A DNA stretch of 64,000 bases from Mycobacterium sp. (GTDB lineage: Bacteria > Actinomycetota > Actinomycetes > Mycobacteriales > Mycobacteriaceae). Location: positions 1-64,000 of the forward strand of contig JAKFVT010000007.1 of assembly GCA_021732005.1 (NCBI GenBank), read 5' to 3'. Position 1 is the stretch's first letter. Every line of letters starts with the position of its first letter. The notes beneath the pieces are model-generated. The model searched no databases. It saw nothing but the letters and a program-made list of their open reading frames with translations, and had not been told where the DNA came from. This document shows positions 34,733-44,396 of the stretch, one piece after another. A program made the position numbers and the translations under genes.

Positions 34733-35770
34733 CTATGCGATCGGATACGGCCAGGGGTTGAAGCGGCAGGTCTTGCCGTCGGCCTTGACGTACTCCGGAT
34801 CGAAGCGCGACGCGTCGTCGTCGGCGGTCGAGAAGGTCTGCTGCATCATCACCGGCGCCAGGCCACCGCTGTCAGCGCAGGGCTCGTGGTGTTGGTAGCC
34901 GATCGCGTGGCCGACCTCATGATTGATCAGGTACTGCCGGTAGGAGCCGATGTCGCCCTGGAACGGCACCGCACCGCGCACCCACCGCGACTCGTTGATG
35001 AAAACCCTCGGTTGCGCGTCAGGACCGTAGGCCGGGTTGTAGCAGGACGACTCCAGCGGGATCTCGTAACCACAGCCTTCACGCACCGTCATCGGCGACG
35101 ACAGCGACACCCGGAAATCCGGCTTGACGTCCGGGGTGTCGACGCGCTGAAAGGCGAACTGCGGATTGTGAATCCAGCTCTTCGGGTTACCCAGGGTCTC
35201 GGTGACCATCCGGGCGAATCCTTCGTCACCGCCGAACGACGCGGTGTCGACACCGTCTTCGACCTCCACGGTGTAGGTGAACGTCTTCGCGGTTCCGTCA
35301 CCGACCTTCGGCGTCGCGCCCGGCACGATGTGCCACGTCTTGGCGCCGGCCTCGGTGAACGCCCCGCCCTCCGGCAGGATCCCGGTCGGCAGGTTGGCGT
35401 CGAACTCGGTGAGCCCACGAGGTGGCGCGCCGATGATCGCCGTGCCGCTCGACCCGATCGTCGGCGGGCCTTGCACCGGACCCGCGGCCGTGGTTTGAAC
35501 CGCGGGAGCGGCGGTGCCGGTGATCGTTTGATAGAGCACAACTCCGGTGACCACCACCAGAACCGGCAGGGCGTACGCGCGCCAGCCGTAGGTAGAGATG
35601 AACCGGCCCAGCCAGCTCTGTTTGCGCCATTGGCGGTGCTGATCCCGATTGGATCTGGCCCGGCCCGACTCCCCCGCCAACGGGTCGCGCAACGCGCGCA
35701 GCGGCTCCCGCCACTCGTCGCGCAGCACCGGCACACGACCGCCGCCGCGGTGCCCCGGGTCGTAGGTCAC
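34733..35770 (-). CDS. DUF3152 membrane-anchored protein with metzincin-type motif (Rv3207c orthologue)
   Basis: 345 residues from GTG 35770 (VTYDPGHRGGGRV). A cytoplasmic basic N terminus is followed by one membrane segment (residues ~62-82, ALPVLVVVTGVVLYQ) and a large exported domain. The motif HEVGHAIGYQHHEPC fits HExxHxxGxxH, the zinc site of metzincin proteases. CGYE, SCYN, EPCAD and KTCRF provide disulfide cysteines. Substrate unknown. Divergent from the TetR gene. Confidence 0.87.
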   Translation of the reverse strand: MTYDPGHRGGGRVPVLRDEWREPLRALRDPLAGESGRARSNRDQHRQWRKQSWLGRFISTYGWRAYALPVLVVVTGVVLYQTITGTAAPAVQTTAAGPVQGPPTIGSSGTAIIGAPPRGLTEFDANLPTGILPEGGAFTEAGAKTWHIVPGATPKVGDGTAKTFTYTVEVEDGVDTASFGGDEGFARMVTETLGNPKSWIHNPQFAFQRVDTPDVKPDFRVSLSSPMTVREGCGYEIPLESSCYNPAYGPDAQPRVFINESRWVRGAVPFQGDIGSYRQYLINHEVGHAIGYQHHEPCADSGGLAPVMMQQTFSTADDDASRFDPEYVKADGKTCRFNPWPYPIA

Positions 35771-35865
35771 CGCCCCAGGATGGCACAACAGCCGAACACG
35801 GGAGTTCCGGCGCGCCCGTGCCCGCCGGACGCAGCTACGGGCGAGTAACCCCAGCCGGGTAGTAA

Positions 35866-36609
<744 letters not shown>

Positions 36610-36621
36610 CGGCCCCAGCGG

Positions 36622-36873
36622 CTAAGCGCCGGCAGCGCCACCTGCGCCGATCCCGAATCCGACCCGTCGCACGTCGGCGACTCCGATCTCGACATAGCTG
36701 ATCTTGGCGGTCTGCACCAGGAAGCGGCGTCCCTTGTCGTCGCTCAGGCTCAGCACATCCGGGCCGTCCTTGGCGAACGCCGAGGTCACCAGCTCTTCGA
36801 CCTCAGCGGGCGTCTGGGAGCTGGCGAACACGAGCTCACGCGGACTGTCCGTGACACCGATCTTGACCTCCAC
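36622..36873 (-). CDS. TB9.4: DUF3107 protein (TB9.4)
   Basis: 83 residues, MEVKIGVTDSPRELVFASSQ, ending in a Gly/Ala tail. It matches the conserved actinobacterial DUF3107 protein Rv3208A (TB9.4). No enzymatic motif. Cytoplasmic. The gap of 197 bases upstream is shared with the divergent MmpS-like gene. Confidence 0.9.
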   Translation of the reverse strand: MEVKIGVTDSPRELVFASSQTPAEVEELVTSAFAKDGPDVLSLSDDKGRRFLVQTAKISYVEIGVADVRRVGFGIGAGGAAGA

Positions 36874-37070
36874 GCTGGCCCCTTCTCTCTCGTCTGCGTC
36901 GTGTGCGCATCTACCCCAGGAAGGCTAGTGGACACCCCGAAACAAAGACGTTCCGCGGTCGCGGCCAGCCGTTCGCGGTAAGCGAATAGGGCGTCAAGCT
37001 GCGATAACAGCATGGCAACGGACAGGCGCGCCGCGCCGTGGCGACGCGGATGCGTCCATAACCTTTTCCC

Positions 37071-37637
37071 GTGAGCGACAACAAGCGCCGACAGCCGCTG
37101 GTCCAGTGGCCACGCGTGGCGCTGACCGTCGGCGGCGTCCTGGTCGCCGCCACCGCGACGACGTTCGTGGTGCGGACCGGGGACGCCGCCAGCACCATCG
37201 CTGATTCGAGCACCACGCCCACCCGCACCGTGGTGGCGGTTCCCGGTCCCCGGACGTCGACGCCACCGCCGGCCCCGGTCACCGTCACCGTCCCTGGCCT
37301 GCCGGTGGAGACGCCGGTCATGGTCACGCCGCCCGGCGCGGCCGCCGCTCCGATGGCACAGGCGACGGTCGATCCCGCCGAGATCGTCTACACCGTGGCG
37401 GGCAATCAGCGGCCCGACGACGCGGTGACGATCACCTACGCCGACGAGGTGGGCGCCCTGCGGACCGTGGAAAACGTCTCCCTGCCCTGGCGCCTGACCG
37501 TCGTGCCGACGGTGCCCGTCAACTACGTGACCGCCAGCAGCAACGGAAGTCAGCTGAACTGCTGGATCACCGATGCGCGCGGGGCTACCGTGGCCGCCGC
37601 GACCGACAACACCATCTCTGCGACCTGTAACCGTTAG
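37071..37637 (+). CDS. MmpS-like membrane-anchored protein (Rv3209 orthologue)
   Basis: 188 residues. One N-terminal membrane segment (VALTVGGVLVAATATTFVV, ~18-36), then a Thr/Pro-rich linker (~45-95) and an MmpS-type beta domain (YTVAGNQRPDDAVTITYADE ... VENVSLPWRLTVVPT). MmpS proteins accompany MmpL transporters, but none is next to this gene. A TAACCT -10 box (37059-37064) ends six bases before the GTG, so the mRNA is likely leaderless. Convergent with the ferritin-like gene. Confidence 0.85.
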   Translation: MSDNKRRQPLVQWPRVALTVGGVLVAATATTFVVRTGDAASTIADSSTTPTRTVVAVPGPRTSTPPPAPVTVTVPGLPVETPVMVTPPGAAAAPMAQATVDPAEIVYTVAGNQRPDDAVTITYADEVGALRTVENVSLPWRLTVVPTVPVNYVTASSNGSQLNCWITDARGATVAAATDNTISATCNR

Positions 37638-38326
37638 GTCAGGCCGAGTTCGCCCATCCGCTCGGCGTGCGTGCGCTGCAGCCGGTCGAAGAAATCAGCG
37701 ACCTGCCCGAGGCCACCCGGACCGGCCAGCACCAGGTCGACCAGTTCGTCACGCTCGGCCAGCACGTACTGAGCCTGGGTGATCGCCTCCCCGAGTAGCC
37801 GGCGCGACCACAGCGCCAACCGGCTGCGCTGGCGTCCGCTGCTTGTCACGGCCTTGCGGACCTCCGCGACCACGAACTGCGAGTGCCCGGTCTCGGAGAG
37901 CACCCCGCGCACCACCGAGGCCACCTCGTCGGGCAGCACGTCGGCGATCTCGAGGTAGAAGTCCGCCGCGAGCGCGTCGCCGACATACGTCTTGACCAAT
38001 GCCTCGAGCCAGGTGCTCGGCGTCGTCAGCCGGTGGTAGTTCTCCAGCGCCGACGCATACCGCGTCATCGCCGGGACGACGTCGACACCGCGCGCCTCCA
38101 GCGCCTCGCGCAGCAGTTCGTAATGCGCCATCTCGGCAGCCGCCATGCTGGCCATGTTGATCCGGCCGCGCAGGTCCGGAGCCATCCGGGCTTCCTCGGT
38201 GAGCCGGTAGAACGCGGCGACCTCCCCGTAGGCCAGCAGCGCGAACAACTCGTTGACGCCGGGGTGGTCGGCGGTGATCCGCGCCGGTGACTCCGAGGCG
38301 GGCTGGGGGGCCGTCATGGCCGTCAC
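37634..38326 (-). CDS. Ferritin-like-fold protein (Rv3210c orthologue)
   Basis: 230 residues, almost wholly helical. GEVAAFYRLTEEARMAP and AAAEMAHYELLREAL hold the Glu and ExxH pattern of a ferritin-like di-iron site; a second half (SETGHSQFVVAEVRKAV) gives further ligands. It resembles MiaE-like tRNA hydroxylases only at fold level, so the substrate is open. Start 38326 (MTAMTAPQ) or three codons later. Confidence 0.82.
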   Translation of the reverse strand: MTAMTAPQPASESPARITADHPGVNELFALLAYGEVAAFYRLTEEARMAPDLRGRINMASMAAAEMAHYELLREALEARGVDVVPAMTRYASALENYHRLTTPSTWLEALVKTYVGDALAADFYLEIADVLPDEVASVVRGVLSETGHSQFVVAEVRKAVTSSGRQRSRLALWSRRLLGEAITQAQYVLAERDELVDLVLAGPGGLGQVADFFDRLQRTHAERMGELGLT

Positions 38327-38374
38327 TGTAGTCCCGGCCAGAGCGCCGATCAGTCCCGGAGAGCGCGACCAGCT

Positions 38375-38567
38375 ATGATGGGGTCTGACGAACGCCGTGA
38401 GGCGTGGTCAAGGAAATGTGCGTGCATGCAGTGGGCCCGCTCCCTCAGGGCAGGGCCCGGCGAATCGGGGCATCGAATCGATGGCACCGACTCCATTCCG
38501 AAGTCAGAACTCGTGCGCGCGTGACAACGCATTCGAGGACCGACTACGGAAGGCACAACGCCACCAC
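38375..38567 (+). promoter_or_regulatory. rhlE promoter (-10 TATGAT) and long 5' leader
   Basis: TATGAT (38375-38380) with an AGC just upstream makes an extended -10. From there to the likely ATG (38568) is about 180 bases of leader, holding a GGGCCC...GGGCCC hairpin (near 38425-38452). Long structured leaders are common before DEAD-box helicase genes and allow cold-shock or autogenous control. No known riboswitch is recognised. Confidence 0.4.
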
Positions 38568-40097
38568 ATGACCCCACTGACAATTCATCCCCAGATTTCA
38601 TTCGCCCAGCTCGGAGTACGCGACGAGATCGTCCGGGCGCTGTCCGAAGAAGGCAAGGAATTCGCCTTCGCCATCCAGGAGCAAACGCTGCCGATGGCCC
38701 TGGCGGGCGACGACCTGATCGGCCAGGCCCGCACCGGCATGGGCAAGACCCTGGCCTTCGGTGTGCCGCTGCTGCAGCGCATCACCACCGACACCACCCG
38801 ACCGCTCACCGGCACGCCGCGCGCGCTGATCGTCGTCCCGACTCGCGAACTGTGTCTGCAGGTCCACGGCGACCTCGTCGCCGCATCGAAGTACCTGAAG
38901 GCCGATGAATCCCGCAAGCTGACCGTCACCGCCATCTACGGCGGACGCCCGTACGAACCGCAGATCGAGGCGCTCCAAAAGGGCGTCGACGTCGTCGTCG
39001 GCACTCCGGGCCGGCTGCTCGACCTCGCCCAGCAGGGCCACCTGCAGCTCGGCGGCCTGTCAGTGCTGGTGCTCGACGAGGCCGACGAGATGCTGGATCT
39101 GGGCTTCCTGCCCGACATCGAGCGGATCCTCAAGCAGATCCCGACCGAGCGCCAGGCCATGCTGTTCTCGGCGACCATGCCGGATCCGATCATCACGCTG
39201 GCCCGCACGTTCATGAATCAGCCCACCCACATCCGGGCCGAGGGTGTGCAAGGCGCAGCCACCCACGACAGCACCGAGCAGTTCGTCTACCGCGCGCATG
39301 CGCTGGACAAGGTCGAGATGGTCAGCCGCATCCTGCAGGCGCAGGGCCGCGGCGCGACGATGATCTTCACCCGCACGAAGCGGACCGCACAGAAGGTGTC
39401 CGACGAGCTGGCCGAGCGCGGGTTCAAGGTCGGTGCTGTGCACGGCGACCTGGGCCAGATCGCCCGCGAGAAGGCGCTCAAGTCGTTCCGCAGCGGCGAC
39501 ATCGACGTTCTGGTGGCTACGGACGTGGCAGCTCGAGGTATTGATATCGACGACATCACTCACGTGATCAACTACCAGATCCCCGAGGACGAGCAGGCCT
39601 ACGTGCACCGCATCGGGCGCACCGGCCGGGCCGGCAAGACCGGCATCGCGATCACCCTGGTCGACTGGGACGAGCTGGACCGCTGGTCGATGATCAACTC
39701 CGCGCTCAAGCTCGACTGCGCCGATCCGACCGAGACCTATTCCAACTCGCCGCACTTCTACGAAGAGCTCGGCATTCCCGCCGACGCCGGCGGCACGATC
39801 GGCGCTGCGCGCAAATCGCAGGGCGCCAAGTCGCAGGGCGCCAAGTCGCAGGGCGCAAAAGCGCAGGACGGCACCCGGATCAGCTCCGCCGACTCCGACC
39901 GGGAGCGGCCCAGCCGCAACCGTTCTCGCCGGCGCACCCGCGGCGGCGAGGGAGCCAGCGGACACACCGCCACGCAGTCCGACTCCCCCGCAGGCGGCGA
40001 CAAGCCGGCCGAGGGCGGCGACGACAGCGCGGCCCGCAAGCGCCGTCGCCGGCGTCGTCCGCGCAACGCCGCCGAGGCCCCCGCAACCGCAGGGTGA
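38568..40097 (+). CDS. rhlE: DEAD-box RNA helicase RhlE
   Basis: 509 residues from ATG 38568 (MTPLTIHPQISFAQLGV). Q motif, Walker A ARTGMGKT, PTRELCLQV, DEAD (VLDEADEMLDLGF), SAT, and motif VI HRIGRTGRAGKTG are all present. The C-terminal tail is long, basic and low in complexity; it holds a KSQGA repeat (39813-39872) and Arg-rich blocks (RNRSRRRTRGG, RKRRRRRR) for RNA binding. It remodels RNA, probably in ribosome assembly and RNA decay. An upstream in-frame ATG at 38397 lacks homology. Orthologue of Rv3211. Confidence 0.93.
   Translation: MTPLTIHPQISFAQLGVRDEIVRALSEEGKEFAFAIQEQTLPMALAGDDLIGQARTGMGKTLAFGVPLLQRITTDTTRPLTGTPRALIVVPTRELCLQVHGDLVAASKYLKADESRKLTVTAIYGGRPYEPQIEALQKGVDVVVGTPGRLLDLAQQGHLQLGGLSVLVLDEADEMLDLGFLPDIERILKQIPTERQAMLFSATMPDPIITLARTFMNQPTHIRAEGVQGAATHDSTEQFVYRAHALDKVEMVSRILQAQGRGATMIFTRTKRTAQKVSDELAERGFKVGAVHGDLGQIAREKALKSFRSGDIDVLVATDVAARGIDIDDITHVINYQIPEDEQAYVHRIGRTGRAGKTGIAITLVDWDELDRWSMINSALKLDCADPTETYSNSPHFYEELGIPADAGGTIGAARKSQGAKSQGAKSQGAKAQDGTRISSADSDRERPSRNRSRRRTRGGEGASGHTATQSDSPAGGDKPAEGGDDSAARKRRRRRRPRNAAEAPATAG
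39813..39872 (+). repeat. 15-bp tandem repeat in rhlE (KSQGA)
   Basis: Three nearly perfect copies of AAGTCGCAGGGCGCC plus a decayed fourth (KAQDG). Copy number could vary by slippage without a frame change, altering the tail length. Confidence 0.85.
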
Positions 40098-40117
40098 CGA
40101 CCGCTATCGTCGCCTAG

Positions 40118-41347
40118 ATGGTCAGACCCGAGCGCCGCACCAAGGGCGATCTCGTCGCCGCTGCGACGATCGCGCTTGTCGTGGCCGTCATCGCCGCACT
40201 GTTCTGGTGGAACAGCTCTGCGCGGGCCACGATCAGCCGGCCCGCCACCTCGCCGGCGCCCAACCCGATCCCCGCCCGGGTGGTTCCCGACACGCTGCAA
40301 CAGTTGTGGACCGCGACCAGCCCCCGCACGCTGAGCCCGATCGTCGTGGGCGGCACCGTGGTGACCGGCGACGGGCGGACCGTCGAGGGCCGCGACCCGC
40401 AAACCGGCCAGACCCGATGGACGTTCGCCCGCGACACGAACCTGTGCGGGGTGTCCTACGTCTACGACCTGGCCGTGGCGGTGTATCCGGACGCGCGTGG
40501 CTGCGGACAGGTCAGCAGCATCAACGGCGGTACCGGCCGCCGGGGGCCGACCCGCACCGCCTACGCCGACAAGCGGGTTGTGCTCAGCTCCAACGGCAGC
40601 GCCGTGCTGTCGGCCGGGCCCACCCGGCTGGAACTGTGGCGCTCAGACCTGGTGCGCATGCTGTCCTACGGCGAAATCGATGCCCGGGTCAAACCGGTCA
40701 ACCAGGGCATCGGTGCCGGCTGCACTCTGATGTCGGCGGCGGCCAGTGACGAGGCCGTATCAGTGACGGAAGCCTGCCGCGACCAGAAAGACCTGCGCCT
40801 GACGCTGCTGAAGCCGGCGAAGGAAGAAGACGAGCCCGACACCAAGAACGTGCCGCTGCCCGGCGTTGCGGCCGATTCCGAGGCCCGCGTGCTGGCGGTG
40901 TCGGGCACCACCACCGCGGTGTACCTGCCCTCACCGCAACCCCAGATCGCCGTCTACGACGACACGGGCACCAAGATCGCCAGCACTCTGCTGAAAAAGG
41001 CACCGGTGCTTGCCAATCCGGCCCAAGCCGTCACCCACGCCGGCGACTTGTACACCTGGTGGACCGGCGACAGCGTGGAAGTGTTCGACGCGCGGCTGTC
41101 CTACCGCTACACCATCGAGGCGTCCGCAGCGGTGGCGCCCCTGGGCCCGGGCGCGATGATGGCCGGCCGGCTGCTCATCCCGCTGACCAACGGCATCGGG
41201 GTGTACGACCCGACCAGCGGCACCAGCGAGCGGATCATCGCCGTCAACCACCCGGCCGGCACGGGACCGGTGGTGCCCGCCGTCACCGGCTCGACGGTGA
41301 TCGAGCAGCATGGTGACGCGCTGGCCGTGTTCGGGCCGAAGACCTAG
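40118..41347 (+). CDS. Membrane-anchored quinoprotein/YVTN-type beta-propeller (Rv3212 orthologue)
   Basis: 409 residues. An N-terminal basic stretch and one membrane segment (residues ~9-29) anchor it; the exported part has blade-like repeats (GRDPQTGQTRWTFARD, KRVVLSSNGSAVLSAG, IAVYDDTGTKIAST, VFDARLSYRYTI). Two or more cysteines (NLCGVS, GCGQVS, GAGCTLM, EACRDQ) could form disulfides. Role unknown. It begins 20 bases after rhlE. Confidence 0.85.
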   Translation: MVRPERRTKGDLVAAATIALVVAVIAALFWWNSSARATISRPATSPAPNPIPARVVPDTLQQLWTATSPRTLSPIVVGGTVVTGDGRTVEGRDPQTGQTRWTFARDTNLCGVSYVYDLAVAVYPDARGCGQVSSINGGTGRRGPTRTAYADKRVVLSSNGSAVLSAGPTRLELWRSDLVRMLSYGEIDARVKPVNQGIGAGCTLMSAAASDEAVSVTEACRDQKDLRLTLLKPAKEEDEPDTKNVPLPGVAADSEARVLAVSGTTTAVYLPSPQPQIAVYDDTGTKIASTLLKKAPVLANPAQAVTHAGDLYTWWTGDSVEVFDARLSYRYTIEASAAVAPLGPGAMMAGRLLIPLTNGIGVYDPTSGTSERIIAVNHPAGTGPVVPAVTGSTVIEQHGDALAVFGPKT

Positions 41348-42135
41348 ACCTCGGGCGTGAAGGTCGGCAGCGCTTTGCCGGACTTCCAATGCTTCAGCAG
41401 CGCGGCCGCCAGATCGCGATATGCCGTGCCGCCCTTGCTCTTTCGGCCTGCCAGCACCGACGAACCGGATGCGCTGGCCTCGGCGAAGCGGACCGTGCGC
41501 GGAATCGGCGGGGCCAACACCGGCAGGTCGTAGCGGTCGGCAACGTCGAGCAGCACGTCGCGGCTGTGCGTGGTGCGCGAGTCGTACAGCGTGGGCAACG
41601 CACCCAACAGCTTCAGGTTCGGGTTGGTGATCTGCTGCACGTCGTCGACCGTGCGCAGGAACTGCCCGACCCCGCGATGGGCCAGCGTTTCGCACTGCAG
41701 CGGCACGATCACCTCGTCGGCCGCGGTCAGCCCGTTGAGGGTGAGCACACCCAGCGACGGTGGGCAGTCGATGATCACCACGTCGAACTGGTCGAGCTTG
41801 TCCAGCGCGCGTTTGAGGGCGTACTCGCGTCCGGCGCGCATCAGCAGCATGGCTTCCGCACCGGCGAGGTCGATGTTGGCCGGCAGCAGCGTCATGCCCT
41901 CGGCCGTCTCCACCAGCGCCGCATTGGGCTCGACGTCGCCGAGTAGCACCTCATGCACCGAAACCGCCAACTTGTCCGGATCGGTGCCCAGCGAAAACGT
42001 CAGGCACCCCTGTGGGTCCAGGTCGACGAGCAAGACACGCTTGCCCGCATCCGTGAAAGCCGCCCCAAGAGACGCGACCGTGGTTGTCTTGGCCACCCCA
42101 CCCTTCTGGTTGGCCACCGCCAATACTCGGGTCAC
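41344..42135 (-). CDS. ParA/Soj-type ATPase (Rv3213c orthologue)
   Basis: 263 residues from GTG 42135 (VTRVLAVANQKGG), chosen because AGGATG stands ahead; ATG 42144 has its site too close. Deviant Walker A KGGVAKTT, Walker B VVIIDCPPSLG, DLDPQG. ParA family proteins position DNA or other cargo; no parB is adjacent, so it is an orphan. Convergent with the propeller gene with four bases of overlap. Confidence 0.92.
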   Translation of the reverse strand: MTRVLAVANQKGGVAKTTTVASLGAAFTDAGKRVLLVDLDPQGCLTFSLGTDPDKLAVSVHEVLLGDVEPNAALVETAEGMTLLPANIDLAGAEAMLLMRAGREYALKRALDKLDQFDVVIIDCPPSLGVLTLNGLTAADEVIVPLQCETLAHRGVGQFLRTVDDVQQITNPNLKLLGALPTLYDSRTTHSRDVLLDVADRYDLPVLAPPIPRTVRFAEASASGSSVLAGRKSKGGTAYRDLAAALLKHWKSGKALPTFTPEV

Positions 42136-42214
42136 ACCGACCATCCTTGCAGGTTCACCGCCGTTACGTCCCGGCTGCCACGGCGCGCCTGGTCATCGGG
42201 CAGAATCAGTGATC

Positions 42215-42826
42215 GTGAGTGTCGGTACGCATCGGTTGGTCCTGCTTCGGCACGGCGAGACCGAGTGGTCCAAGAGCGGCCAGCACACCAGCACGACCGA
42301 CCTCGATCTCACCGAGCACGGGCGCGAGCAGGCCAAACTCGCCGCGCACACGATCGAGCACCTCGCACTGGACAACCCGCTGGTGGTCAGCAGCCCCCGC
42401 AAGCGCGCCCTGGCCACCGCCGAGCTGGCCGGGCTGACGGTGGACGACGTGTCGCCGCTGCTGTCGGAGTGGAACTACGGCGACTACGAAGGCCTGACCA
42501 CCCACCAGATCCGCACCGACACCCCGGGCTGGCTGCTGTGGACCTACGGCTGCCCCGGCGGTGAGAGCGTCGACCAGGTCAGCATGCGCGCCGACCAGGC
42601 GGTGTCCTACGCGCTGGAGCGCATGGTCGATCGCGACGTGGTGTTCGTCGGGCACGGGCATTTCTCCCGCTCGGTGGTGACGCGCTGGGTGGAGCAGCCG
42701 CTGCGTGAGGGTGCGCGCTACGGGTTCGGCGCGGCCTCGGTTGCGGTGTGCGGCTTCGAGTACGGCCTGCGACAGCTCTCGGCGCTGGGCTTGACCAGCC
42801 ACCGCGAGCCGGTCACCGGGACGTGA
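42215..42826 (+). CDS. gpm2: Histidine-phosphatase superfamily enzyme (Gpm2, Rv3214)
   Basis: 203 residues, the same length as Rv3214. Catalytic RHGE in VLLRHGETEW, second His in VFVGHGHFSR, and SSPRKRALATAE. Rv3214 is described as a broad acid phosphatase rather than a mutase. GTG start 42215 with CAGAAT about eight bases ahead, compatible with a leaderless mRNA. It overlaps the isochorismate synthase start in TGATG. Confidence 0.93.
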   Translation: MSVGTHRLVLLRHGETEWSKSGQHTSTTDLDLTEHGREQAKLAAHTIEHLALDNPLVVSSPRKRALATAELAGLTVDDVSPLLSEWNYGDYEGLTTHQIRTDTPGWLLWTYGCPGGESVDQVSMRADQAVSYALERMVDRDVVFVGHGHFSRSVVTRWVEQPLREGARYGFGAASVAVCGFEYGLRQLSALGLTSHREPVTGT

Positions 42827-43920
42827 TGGCTCTTCCGTCCTTTGTGCTGAGCGGCCCCGCCGGAACAGTCGTCGCCGAGGGGATCCAGACGGGGTACGAC
42901 GACGTCGCGGCAGCGGCGGCGGCGCTGGCCGACGGCTCGGCGAACGTGGTGCTGGGCGCGCTGCCGTTCGACATCCGGAGCAGCGCGGCGCTGGTGACGC
43001 CGACGACGGTGACGTTCAGCGATACCCTTCCGTCCTGGTCGACGGCGCCGCTGCCCGCGGTGCGGATCGACGCGATGGTGCCGGCACCGGAGGAGCATCG
43101 CACCCGCATCCGCGCCGCCCTGGATCGCCTGACTTCGCCCGAAAGCGCTTTGCAGAAGGTCGTTTTGGCGCGGGCACTGCGCCTGGTCGCCGACGGGCCA
43201 CTCGACGCACGCGCGATCCTGGACCGGCTGGTGGCCGCCGACCCCGAAGCCACCGCCTACCTGGCCGACCTGTCCGTCGCGGGCGGTGACCACGCCGGCA
43301 CCGTACTGGTGGGCGCCAGCCCCGAACTGCTGGTCGCCCGCTCGGGTGACGTGGTGACCTGCCAGCCGTTCGCCGGGTCCGCGCCGCGCTCGGCCGATCC
43401 GCAGGCCGACGCCGCCAACGGCGCAGCGCTGGCCGAATCGGGTAAGAATCGCCACGAACATCAGCTGGTCGTCGACACCATGCGCGTCGCGCTCGAACCG
43501 CTGTGCGCCGAACTGGACATCGCGCCGCAACCGCAACTGAGCCGCACCGCCGCACTGTGGCATCTGTCCACCCCGATCCGCGGCAGGTTGCGTGACACCT
43601 CCACCACCGCAATCGATTTGGCGCTGGCACTGCATCCCACCCCGGCGGTGGGCGGGGTGCCCACGCAGGCAGCGGTCGATCTGATCGCGCAGCTCGAGGG
43701 TGACCGCGGCTTCTACGCAGGCGCGGTGGGCTGGTGCGATGCTCGCGGCGACGGCCGGTGGGTGGTGGCGATCCGCGGCGCGCAACTGTCGGCCGACCGG
43801 TTGGGGGCGCTCGCCCAGGCCGGCGGCGGTATCGTCGCCGAATCCGACGCGGATGACGAAGTCGCAGAGACCACAACGAAATTCAGAACCATACTGTCAG
43901 CCCTGGGGGTGCAGCAATGA
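42826..43920 (+). CDS. entC: Isochorismate synthase (EntC family)
   Basis: 364 residues. Chorismate-binding domain with KVVLARALRL, VGASPELLVARSG, QPFAGSAPRS, ESGKNRHEHQLVV, HLSTPIRG and HPTPAVGG, then GFYAGAVGW. It converts chorismate to isochorismate for menaquinone or siderophore aromatics. It shares its first base with the last base of gpm2 and ends in ATGA with the acetyltransferase gene. Orthologue of Rv3215. Confidence 0.93.
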   Translation: MALPSFVLSGPAGTVVAEGIQTGYDDVAAAAAALADGSANVVLGALPFDIRSSAALVTPTTVTFSDTLPSWSTAPLPAVRIDAMVPAPEEHRTRIRAALDRLTSPESALQKVVLARALRLVADGPLDARAILDRLVAADPEATAYLADLSVAGGDHAGTVLVGASPELLVARSGDVVTCQPFAGSAPRSADPQADAANGAALAESGKNRHEHQLVVDTMRVALEPLCAELDIAPQPQLSRTAALWHLSTPIRGRLRDTSTTAIDLALALHPTPAVGGVPTQAAVDLIAQLEGDRGFYAGAVGWCDARGDGRWVVAIRGAQLSADRLGALAQAGGGIVAESDADDEVAETTTKFRTILSALGVQQ

Positions 43921-44396
43921 CCGTGATCCGAATGGCCCGTCCCGGAGACGAGCCCGAGATCGTCGCGATGATCCGCGAACTCGCCGAGTTCGAGCACGCC
44001 CTCGATCAGTGCACGGTGACCGAAAGTCAGATAACAGCAGCACTTTTCGGCGACAATCCGCCTGCATCTTGCCACGTGGTCGAGGTCAACGGCGAGGCCG
44101 CCGCAGTGGCGCTGTGGTTCCGGACGTTCTCCACCTGGGACGGCGTGGCCGGCATCTATCTGGAAGACCTGTTCGTCCGCGACAAGTTTCGCCGGCGAGG
44201 TCTGGCCCGCACGCTTCTCGCGACGCTGGCCAAGGTCTGCGTCGACAACGGCTATACCCGCCTGGCGTGGGAAGTGCTGGACTGGAACGTCAATGCGATC
44301 GCACTCTACGACGCCGTGGGGGGCAAGCAGATGTCGGAATGGCTCAACTACCGGGTCAGCGGGCCTGAGCTCGACGCGCTGGCGGCTGAGGTCTAA
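43917..44396 (+). CDS. GNAT family N-acetyltransferase (Rv3216 position)
   Basis: 159 residues. Acetyl-CoA motif A FVRDKFRRRGLARTLLATL, preceded by YLEDLF and followed by LAWEVLDWNVNAIALYDAVG. Close in pattern to diamine/spermidine acetyltransferases. Four-base overlap with entC and four-base overlap with the convergent membrane protein gene. Confidence 0.9.
   Translation: MTVIRMARPGDEPEIVAMIRELAEFEHALDQCTVTESQITAALFGDNPPASCHVVEVNGEAAAVALWFRTFSTWDGVAGIYLEDLFVRDKFRRRGLARTLLATLAKVCVDNGYTRLAWEVLDWNVNAIALYDAVGGKQMSEWLNYRVSGPELDALAAEV

Noticed and set aside
39813..39872. Short tandem repeat in rhlE as a CRISPR or IS end
   Set aside because: It is an in-frame coding repeat (KSQGA) with no spacers or inverted ends.
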